Positions 57,334-64,000 of a DNA stretch of 64,000 nt are shown here, one piece after another. Location: positions 72,287,012 to 72,351,011 of the forward strand of contig JAOWCC010000577.1 of assembly GCA_030867875.1 (NCBI GenBank), written 5' to 3'. The notes under the pieces are model-generated. The model was given only the letters and a program-made list of their open reading frames with translations, was not told the DNA's origin and did no database searches. The translations under genes were made by a program, and so were the position numbers. Position 1 is the first letter of the stretch, and each line of letters starts with the position of its first letter. The stretch comes from Actinernus sp. WN-2022 (taxonomy: Eukaryota > Cnidaria > Anthozoa > Actiniaria > Actinernidae).

Positions 57334-58221
57334 ATGACAGAAAGACGGAAGAGCTCAAGTCCTAAGACCTCATACCAAATAAATGAAGGACAACTGACTA
57401 CGGATTACGCCTTACCAACTATTGAAATTTTATCAATATGTTCGCAAGCTGAGCACAAACGATTTGATAATACCAGAAGGAAGTCTAGAAAAGGAACGCA
57501 AAATGTAAACTATATGTTTGCCTCGTCGAATTTTGGAATAGACGGCAGCTCTCCTCCAGTAGTCAGTAGCTGGTGCTATAAGCCTAAAGCTTACAAGAAA
57601 CCACAAAGAAGGTCTTGGGCTTGTGGGAACAAAATCGAAATGGGATTTAGAAACCGAGATGTGATGAATTACCAGAGTCCCAAGTCCGGTTTCTCCAGTC
57701 CATGTTTTCACAATAACGATCCACCCGTACGTTGTAGACTTCAGACCTACCCACCCACTATTCGGAATATGAGCCGTTGTGGTGTTTCCAGTGATCCAGA
57801 TATGATCGTTAGTCGTGCTAGCCTTTTTAGACGACCCAGCAAGAAACTAATAAGCTTCAAGACCGACGACAAAGGACACATTAATGAAGTTGTTGGGAAA
57901 GTTCACAGAGCTGGATCCATGGACTCGGGACTTTTCTCCACGCTTAAGGACACCACTTTTGGTGACTTGAGGCATGAGGTCGAAAATGACAACTTAGAAC
58001 TGCCATATTTTGGTCGAAAGATGTGGTTTACTGATTCTGAATATGATGATTTAGTTTCGGATTTGAATCTTGGGTCTCAAGAAAGGAGTACCTCGGAATT
58101 CAGCTCTGTAAGAGTAATCACAGATGCCTTTGAAAATGTCAACTGTCACGGCGACATGACTTTGAGTTCTACGATAAAGAAAATTGATGTAAAGCTACCG
58201 TGTTTAGAGCAGAGTTTTTAA
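57334..58221 (+). CDS. Unrecognised intronless 295-residue protein
   Basis: ATG (context AAAGCT-ATG-A) to TAA, uninterrupted. Ser/Arg/Lys-rich, disordered, without signal or membrane segment. The N-terminus MTERRKSSSPK is basic. Residues 171-175, K-L-I-S-F, fit a weak protein phosphatase 1 RVxF site; just before it, RRPSKK could be a basophilic kinase site. Residues 222-246 are acidic and aromatic (LPYFGRKMWFTDSEYDDLVSD region). The C-terminus IKKIDVKLPCLEQSF (281-295) resembles IDIKMP of the ORF at 48355 and ISLRLPKLE of the ORF at 36767. No known family recognised. Intronless like those two, so a common origin is possible. Confidence 0.7.
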   Translation: MTERRKSSSPKTSYQINEGQLTTDYALPTIEILSICSQAEHKRFDNTRRKSRKGTQNVNYMFASSNFGIDGSSPPVVSSWCYKPKAYKKPQRRSWACGNKIEMGFRNRDVMNYQSPKSGFSSPCFHNNDPPVRCRLQTYPPTIRNMSRCGVSSDPDMIVSRASLFRRPSKKLISFKTDDKGHINEVVGKVHRAGSMDSGLFSTLKDTTFGDLRHEVENDNLELPYFGRKMWFTDSEYDDLVSDLNLGSQERSTSEFSSVRVITDAFENVNCHGDMTLSSTIKKIDVKLPCLEQSF

Positions 58222-58780
58222 GATTCAGTTGCACTAACGTGAGGCTAAATTCAAGGACCTGGACAAACGGACTCGCTAGTCAACGCAAGTTGTCAACTTA
58301 CTTGGCCACCCACTTGCAATGGACAGTTGCGACGACTTGCACTGACTTCTGGCTATGTAAAGAGTTAAAATTTGCTACATCATTTTGTACATATGTTGTG
58401 TAAAACTCGTCCACCTTAGCCTTTGCGCTGAAATATTAGATTAGATCTCAAAGATATCTGACAGTGTCATCTTTGTGGAAATTGAAAGTAAATTCGGCAG
58501 GCGTTGAACCTGCGAGAAATTGAGGCCGCTTTGTTTCACAACTACAACCTTCGCCATTTAAGTACGGACCGCCCGACAAAATAAGGCTATTCAGAACACT
58601 GAACGAACTCCTCTACCAGAACGCCAGTATTTTTTTATGACTTCGCTTTTCCTCCCTCCCCCTTCAAAATGTTGGGATAGAAAGGCAACATTTCGGTCTA
58701 CTCGAAAACCAACATTGAAATGGGGGAGGGGGGTTGTGTTAAAAATTACCGAAAATTGCTGAAGAGGTCCAACTTAATTG
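58222..58780. other. 3' flank, nothing firm
   Basis: Probably 3' UTR and spacer. No canonical AATAAA near the stop. Only chance ORFs. Confidence 0.35.
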
Positions 58781-58784
58781 GCAG

Positions 58785-59005
58785 GGGTTGTAGTTTGTAA
58801 TGCAGGCGTTTATTGTGGGATTTGGAGAAGAAGAAACGAAGGGGAGGAGGAGGATGGGGGAAGGGGGAGGAACTAACAGTGTGCAATGCAGGCGTTTGTT
58901 GTAGGATTTGAAGAAGAACAAAACGAAGAGGGGAGGGGGAGTTATTGTCTACAATGCAGCCATTTCCTGTGGGATTTGGAGAAGAGGAGGAGGGAAGTAA
59001 CCCTC
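58785..59005. repeat. Tandem repeat of about 80 bp, three copies, purine-rich
   Basis: Units share AATGCAGGCGTTT or AATGCAGCCATTT, TGTGGGATTTGGAGAAGA and a GGGGAGGAGG run. Strong purine bias on the plus strand. Confidence 0.75.
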
Positions 59006-59196
59006 GGCATTGCCCTTCAGCATTACGTCAGCTGGGCCTGTTAGGAAATTCCCTCGCCAAGAATACTGTCCCTTGCCAAAAACGTAATCCCATCTCACAG
59101 TTGAAATATCCATCGCTTCTAAATAAATACATAACTAACCAGCTTGAAGATGTCCACTAAGTATTGAAAAATAACTCCAATTATAATACACTCAGC

Positions 59197-59465
59197 AAAA
59201 TATATGGATTCTGCATGATTGGTCAATAATGAGTACATATAAATGTTATAGAGTGCACAGTTTCACGCTCTCAACAAATGGTTGCTCAGTACTAAACTAT
59301 AAAAGCGCATGAACTGTTCGTGCTATACGTAATTTATGGCGGGCACTGAGTGATATTTTGAAAGTTCTCAGTCAAATTGTACTCGGCTATAGGCTCGTAC
59401 AATAATCAGAACTTTCAAAATATCACTCATACAGTGCCTATGAATAACGTATAGCACTCACGTTT
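59197..59465. repeat. Hairpin-type dispersed repeat, second copy
   Basis: Related to 32340-32635 in reverse orientation. Internal inversion: GAGTGATATTTTGAAAGTTC (59348) against GAACTTTCAAAATATCACTC (59410). Abuts the LINE fragment that follows. Confidence 0.55.
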
Positions 59466-59484
59466 GTGCTATTTCCTCTACTTA

Positions 59485-59645
59485 TTATACGACTTGACGT
59501 TTTCGACATTTATTGACATCTGCGATTTTCACGCGCCAAGGAAAGAAGTCAGAGTTAGAAACAAATCGTCTCCTTGGATCACGAATCAGATTAGATTTAA
59601 AATGAACAGGAGATTCAAGCTATTCAAAACAACCTTAGCTAGTTA
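59485..59645 (+). pseudogene. LINE ORF2 fragment (endonuclease to reverse-transcriptase linker)
   Basis: The frame reads FIDICDFHAPRKEVRVRNKS then SPWITNQIRFKMNRR. This is the stretch after the endonuclease domain of CR1/Jockey-like ORF2 (usual pattern: D-HAP-K--RV---SPW-T--I---M--RD). It stops being LINE-like where the Gypsy LTR starts, so the LTR element probably inserted into this LINE. Confidence 0.65.
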
Positions 59646-59843
59646 GAATCAATATCAAGTTCAAGAGTCAAGATCTCCAATCACTTTATTTACTTACAAA
59701 ACTAGCGCTAGCTTAGCACATACAGTTGCTCGCATAACACTTTCCGCACTCGTGTTCTTGATCCCTCTAGAGGGTACTTCAATAATTCATAACATGCGAA
59801 GTGTAAATGTCCTAGCAGGGATTGGGTGGGTACGCTATATCAC
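59646..59843 (-). repeat. 3' LTR (approximate)
   Basis: On the minus strand TGATATAGCG directly follows the polypurine tract AAAGGGGGAAG (59854-59844), the expected LTR start. AATAAAGTGATTGG near the far end is a plausible polyadenylation signal. A clean CA terminus is not visible; the end is placed where LINE homology begins. Confidence 0.55.
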
Positions 59844-60120
59844 TTCCCCCTTTGAGAAAAGGAACAAATTATGACGAATGACGAATCATTGATATAAAAA
59901 AATTAAACCTAGCGCTAATTAACCTGAAGGTTAAACACCGGTGACATCGAGTGTGCAGCCTTCCCCTCTGGTTAGAGGGGTGAAGCGTATGACTCAAGAA
60001 TTCCATAAAACACCGTTCTAGCGACTTGAAACACACATAGGACGACAAAACAACTTCAAGTAAGTCTTCTTCCTTTATTTACCTTGTCAGTACAGAAGAT
60101 CTGTAGCTAAATTTATGTTA

Positions 60121-60318
60121 TTATTCTGAGTTATCGGAAGAACTCCCAACAGTCAGAACTTGGGCGGCCTGTGCTTTAACTTGCGTGAGTTGTCGAGGTC
60201 GGATGTCAAACCTAGTCCTGAGCTTTTCCTCCTTTGTCTGTTTTACCAGCATACTGTCTCCGACTTGAAATGTGCTGGGTTGAGCATGTCTCCGTATGTC
60301 AGCATATGTCTTCATTCT
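60121..60318 (-). pseudogene. Gypsy integrase C-terminal domain
   Basis: The minus frame has RMKTYADIRRHAQPS, VGDSMLVKQ and KLRTRFDIRP, the usual order of the Ty3/Gypsy integrase C-terminal (SH3-like) region. It ends at a stop before the polypurine tract. Upstream of RMK the frame ceases to look like integrase because the neighbouring segment is inverted. Confidence 0.75.
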
Positions 60319-60527
60319 ACAGCGCACGTCGAGGGAAGGAATTGGAGGCTTGAGCTTCACAGATTCCTTCTTAAATACAGATGCACACCGCACACAACAA
60401 CAGGTGTAGCACCAGCAGAACTATACTCTACAGGAAAGTGATACGAGGAAAACTACCTCACCTAGAGCACAGTATTGACAGTTAAGCGGTGCAAAACGAG
60501 GCACTGGCGAAAGATTCCGAAACAAAA
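60319..60527 (+). pseudogene. Inverted integrase segment
   Basis: In the plus strand, opposite to its surroundings, are EGRNWRLELHRFLLKYR, TPHTTTGVAPAEL and, after a one-base frameshift, RGKLPHLEHS and DSETK. These belong between the catalytic-core end and the C-terminal domain of the same integrase. Flanking minus-strand sequence breaks off exactly here on both sides, so about 0.2 kb appears flipped in place. Confidence 0.7.
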
Positions 60528-60705
60528 GTTGCGTATTGAATTCAACAAAGGTTTCATGAAACTTTCTTTCAGCCTCTGCGTTTCCTTGCGGCCATAGCGG
60601 TGTCGTTCGGTTGTACTTGATTCCATTTTCCTTCATGTAGTTGGTAATATCTTTGCTACTGTATGGCGGACCATTGTTTGTGCTATCTTTAATATTTAAT
60701 TATAA
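60528..60705 (-). pseudogene. Gypsy integrase catalytic core, C-terminal half
   Basis: The minus frame contains NNGPPYSSKDITNYM and TPLWPQGNAEAER: the second part of the D,D-35-E core. The catalytic Glu lies in NAEAER. The residue before NGPP reads T-N rather than the usual T-D, possibly a lost catalytic Asp. Confidence 0.75.
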
Positions 60706-60774
60706 TAATTTCCTAGTAGCGAGCTAATCCGGCATTGAGGTGGACAGCGGTCGTGCAAGTAGTGTTCATTATGT

Positions 60775-60967
60775 AAGGGTTAGAGACTGCTTGTGAGTTC
60801 TTTATCGACAAATACAGGCACGCGCTGACTGTACGATGAACGAAAAATAATGAATACTGCATGAGGCCGAAGGCCGAATGCAGTATGAAGACATTTTGAG
60901 TTCATCGAACAGTCAGCAAGTGACTGTATTTTGCCGATAAAGAACTCACAAGCAGTCTCTAACCCTT
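60775..60967. mobile_element. MITE of about 0.19 kb
   Basis: AAGGGTTAGAGACTGCTTGT then GAGTTCTTTATCG is inverted perfectly at 60935-60967. Inner pairs include GAACTCAAAATG and the GAGGCCGAAGGCCGAATG palindrome at about 60861. Confidence 0.8.
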
Positions 60968-61225
60968 TTAATATTCAAACTGAGTGCACTGTCAGCCGTG
61001 AATTTTAATTGTAATACCATAGAGGTCAATAAATTTTTCATAAAGAAGTCAAATATTTCGCATGAATTAAATCATTTTACGGTAAATATCTCCACAAAGA
61101 AATATCATTTCAACAGACAATGAATAAAAACAGGACTTTTAATATCCAACTAAATAGATAAACTTTGCAAAGAATATTTTACTTTGGCGTTCGGTCAGTT
61201 TAGTTGACGCCTTGCGAGTATCATT

Positions 61226-62110
61226 TGTACATTGTACATTTAAAAACGTTTCTCTTGGAGCCATGTATTCAAATATCAAGTCAGTTTAGCCGGCTTAATT
61301 CCTAGATAGTCTACTTTCTTTAATAGTTTCTTTCATTCGAAAATACTAACCTGCAGATTCCAGTGAATTGAAATCTTGAAACCGGCCTCCGTGTTCTCGG
61401 CTCTGATGCAAACGTTTTCCAAATAAAAAAATCCTAGGTTTTAGAACCATCCACTGAATTGTCGCTTCATTGTCTCCTCTTATTGACAGAGTAAGGTCTC
61501 GGAAATAAAATCCATTTCTTCAGTAAGACTACTAGAGTGTTGTAGAAGCTTTTGTTTTCTCGGACACATGTTGACTTGTTGTACTTTCAGCGCTGGCAAA
61601 TCAGCCATTTCTAACAAACGATTATGCAAATGTTTGCCTCAAAATATAATGTGAGCCGGCGAAAAGTATGATTGTACATTTAACTCGAAAACCTTTCTCT
61701 TGGAGCCATGTATTCAAATATCAATTATTTAGCCGGCTTAACTCCTAGATAGTTTACTTTCTTTAATAGTTTCTTTCATTCGTAAATAACTAACCTGCAG
61801 ATTCCAGTGGGGCAGTGAACTGAAATCTTGACTTGAATTTGAAACCCGCTTCATTCCATGTGCTCGGCTCCGATGCAAACATTTTCCAAATAAAAAATCC
61901 TGGGTTTTCGAACCATCCACTGAATTCTCGCTTAACGTTCTCCTCTTGTTGACAGAGTAAGGTCTCAGAAATAAAATCCATTTCTTCAGTAAGACTGCTA
62001 GAGTGTAGTAGAAACTTTTATTCACTCGGACTTGTTGAGTTGTACTTCCAGCACTTGCAAATCAGCCATTTCCAACGAGCGATTATGCAAATGTTCGCCT
62101 CAAAATATAT
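61226..62110. repeat. Tandem duplication of a 440-bp unit
   Basis: 61226-61655 and 61670-62110 share TTTCTCTTGGAGCCATGTAT, TAGCCGGCTTAA, TTCTTTAATAGTTTCTTTC, AACCATCCACTGAATT and CAAATCAGCCATTTC in order, with about 10% differences and small indels. Minus-strand ORFs in the second copy are not recognised. Confidence 0.85.
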
Positions 62111-62944
62111 ATTTTCTGTCACACAGGAAACAGCGTCCAATCCTGTCGTTACCTTTCTAGTTATTGTCTACATTTTCACTGTTAAATAGGCGATTGTAAG
62201 CCGTCCAAACACGTAACTAAGGCTAAGCGAATTCTCACTCAGTCACTGTATCAGGTCTCCCTTTCCCTAGGTAAGAGAGGGTCTGGGTCGAGTGCTGTGG
62301 TCACCAATAATGCACGCTCATTAGCCAATCACATGCTTGGATTTTGTACAATGCACGAAATTTGAACATTAAAGTGTGATATAAAACTAATAATATATTT
62401 ACAGTGTGGTGTGCAGCAAATAATGTCAAAACAAACTACATACTTATAAACAGTATACATCCCAAGTCTAACTATAACATCAAATTATAATGAATACCAC
62501 GAGTACGATATATACTACAATTATCAGATAATTCAATATGTAATACTAATTACTGGTGAAGCGATCTGCAAACAGCAGTTTGACAGTGCACTAAGAATCG
62601 GCAGCATTGAATGCAGTGAATGGTACGAAATTCATTAAAGAATCGTCCTAACACAAATCTAGTGTTTATAGGCGTTAACAGATGCTGGGAAATGCATGAA
62701 TTTAAAATTCATGATGTTGTCTTTTGCAAGAACGAGTTAGAGTAATTTCTGGCGGGAATGTAATGTTTACCATACTAGTTTTGATCTAATAGAACATGTT
62801 GAAGTCGCACACAAGGCGCCGTTCCTGGAAAGAAGGCCAGTGCAGCTCCTCTAGCATATATATGGCACTGCTACTACGAGCATAATCATTGTTATTAGAG
62901 CATGCCGTCGCTGAATGGGCTCGACGGTGTTAATATCTTCCCGA

Positions 62945-63330
62945 GCATTATGGTGCTGGGCGTAGCAAATTAAGATTATGTCCAGTTTTGGAATGACAGT
63001 TTTGGAATGTCCAGTTTTGGAATGACAGTGCTTCTCATGACTTCTACCTCTGGAAACCTTGAGTGCTGGTCAATCACAACTAGTAGCATTTACCCAGTGG
63101 GTAGAAGGCCAAGAAAATCCATGTTCAGCGATTTCCATGGATACTTAGGGATTTCCGTCATCTTCAGATGTTCTGGGTGATTTGATGGTCTATAACCACC
63201 TGACAAGGGAAACATTTGGAAACTTTGTCTTCAAGTGCTGCATTAAGGCCTGGGAACCAGATCTTCTCACGAATTAGGGCCTTCATTTTGACCACACCCT
63301 GGTCTCCTTCATGAGCGATTTCTACTCTGC
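62945..63330 (-). pseudogene. Gypsy integrase N-terminal half
   Basis: The minus strand shows DQGVVKMKALIREKIWFPG and SKCFPCQ (zinc-binding region) and then PWKSLNMDFLG, VIDQHSRFPEVEVM (core start with first catalytic Asp). Stops and frame changes separate the blocks. At about 62978-63025 a 19-bp piece (TCCAGTTTTGGAATGACAG) is tandemly repeated. Confidence 0.75.
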
Positions 63331-63652
63331 TCTATAGATATTTCGTAATGCTGCTGGAATTATTACTCTTGTCCCTTTTAGTACAATTCGTGAGTCTGTA
63401 ACTGTAAGTTGTTGTCGAATCTTCGAAAACGAATTTAATTCGACGACGTTGGCATCCATGGATACCCAATCTTGTGTCTTGAGTGATATTTCTACTCTGC
63501 TCTAAAGCTATTTCGTAATGCTGCTGGAATTATTACTCTTGTCCTTTTAGTACAATTCCTGAGGCTGTAACTGTAAGTTGGTGTCGAATCTTCGAAAACA
63601 TTTTTTAGTTCGACGTCGTTGGAATTCATGGGTACCCAATAATGTGTCTTGA
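63317..63652 (-). repeat. Tandem duplication of about 165 bp in the Gypsy linker
   Basis: Both copies contain TTTCTACTCTGCTCTA, ATTTCGTAATGCTGCTGGAA, AGTACAATTC and CTTGAGTGAT, with about 10% differences. In the minus frame each codes the SRIVLKGTRVIIPAALR stretch that normally precedes integrase in Gypsy Pol, so one copy is a later duplication. Confidence 0.75.
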
Positions 63653-63828
63653 GTGATGACGATTAACCTCTTTGCATTAAACCCTTTAGAATCTATAGTG
63701 TTGTATTTTTATCTGACGCTTCCTGAATTTCTTGCAGCGTCATATCCTTTCGGGAACGAAATTAACATACTATTCTGCAGTGCTGCGCGTGTGTGCATGT
63801 GGCATGCTCGATGTCGGATGTCTGGAGA

Positions 63829-64000
63829 GGTAGTCAGCGGGGGTTGCCTTCATCCGATCTGTACGTTACTGTAAAGTCATACTGCTGAAGTCTTAGTTGC
63901 CATCTCTCTATTCTTGCAGGATTCTCGATTTGGGATTCTTGAAGATCATCTTCAGTGGCTTATGGTCTGTTTTCAGGTTAAAAGAGGCACCATACAGACA
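63829..64000 (-). pseudogene. Gypsy RNase H C-terminal part
   Basis: The minus frame begins at the window edge with GASFNLKTDHKPLKMIF and, after a frameshift and stop, TPADYLSRHP, both hallmarks of Ty3/Gypsy RNase H (TDHKPL and N-x-ADxLSR). The rest of Pol lies outside the window. Confidence 0.8.

Larger units (their letters stand above)
60706..62940. other. Foreign sequence interrupting the Gypsy integrase
   Basis: 2.2 kb without retroelement coding sequence. It includes a MITE (60775-60967), two tandem copies of a 440-bp unit (61226-62110), a dispersed block shared with 47183 (62298-62385) and AT-rich DNA. Around 62905 the GTCGCTGAATGGG motif seen near 46978 recurs. About 15 residues of the integrase core are missing at the junction, so this is an insertion with deletion. 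Confidence 0.55.
59646..64000 (-). mobile_element. Ty3/Gypsy LTR retrotransposon remnant (runs off the window)
   Basis: Order on the minus strand from the right edge: RNase H, linker, integrase zinc-binding and core start, a 2.2-kb interruption, integrase core end, an inverted piece, integrase C-terminal domain, polypurine tract, 3' LTR. The gag, protease and reverse transcriptase parts and the 5' LTR would lie beyond 64000. Stops and frameshifts are frequent, so it is dead. The coding parts are listed separately. Confidence 0.8.

Overview
The window reads as a stretch of animal nuclear genome. A conserved eukaryotic gene is split by consensus GT-AG introns, there is no operon-like packing, and most of the DNA is repeats. 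The density of the palindrome TACATGTA, the crowd of short inverted-repeat DNA transposons and the mix of LINE and Ty3/Gypsy debris suggest a cnidarian, most likely a stony coral or relative. That assignment is inference; no taxon marker is present.

Host genes. The only gene named with confidence is a ZNF593/Bud20 orthologue (pre-60S ribosome maturation factor) in three plus-strand exons at 27466-27659, 30218-30280 and 33899-34067. About 0.8 kb upstream, in divergent orientation, lies the 5' part of an unrecognised acidic, disordered protein (exon 1 at 26120-26654 and a phase-matched exon 2 at 13578-13715, minus strand). Its first intron is 12.4 kb and mostly transposons. Further right are three intronless ORFs of about 300 codons (36767-37765 plus, 48355-49314 minus, 57334-58221 plus) that I do not recognise. 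They share a short I-[DS]-hydrophobic-[KR]-[LM]-P motif and each has an RVxF-like sequence, so they may be a diverged local family.

Mobile DNA. 1-8.5 kb: a row of terminal-inverted-repeat (TIR) elements flanked by TA or TTAA. 8.7-10.9 kb: a LINE 3' end split by a TA-flanked element, itself split by an element with an 8-bp duplication. 11.4-13.3 kb: a 53-copy, 36-bp minisatellite. 16.2-24.3 kb: an 8.1-kb inverted-repeat element whose right arm holds a TA-flanked element, inside that a TTA-flanked 3.8-kb element, inside that a 1.66-kb foldback element. 28-34 kb: ZNF593 introns carrying nested MITEs and a retroposon with a 12-bp duplication. 39-55 kb: further pogo-like, TTAA-type and long-TIR elements, one built of heptamer arrays. 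59.6-64 kb: a minus-strand Ty3/Gypsy remnant (3' LTR, integrase, RNase H) that is interrupted and has a roughly 0.2-kb internal inversion.

Several insertions can be dated relative to one another because an uninterrupted copy of the target lies elsewhere in the window. I found no CRISPR array, bacterial operon or convincing tRNA or rRNA gene. Many element boundaries were read by eye; superfamily names rest on target-site duplication (TSD) length and terminal bases only, unless coding sequence is mentioned.
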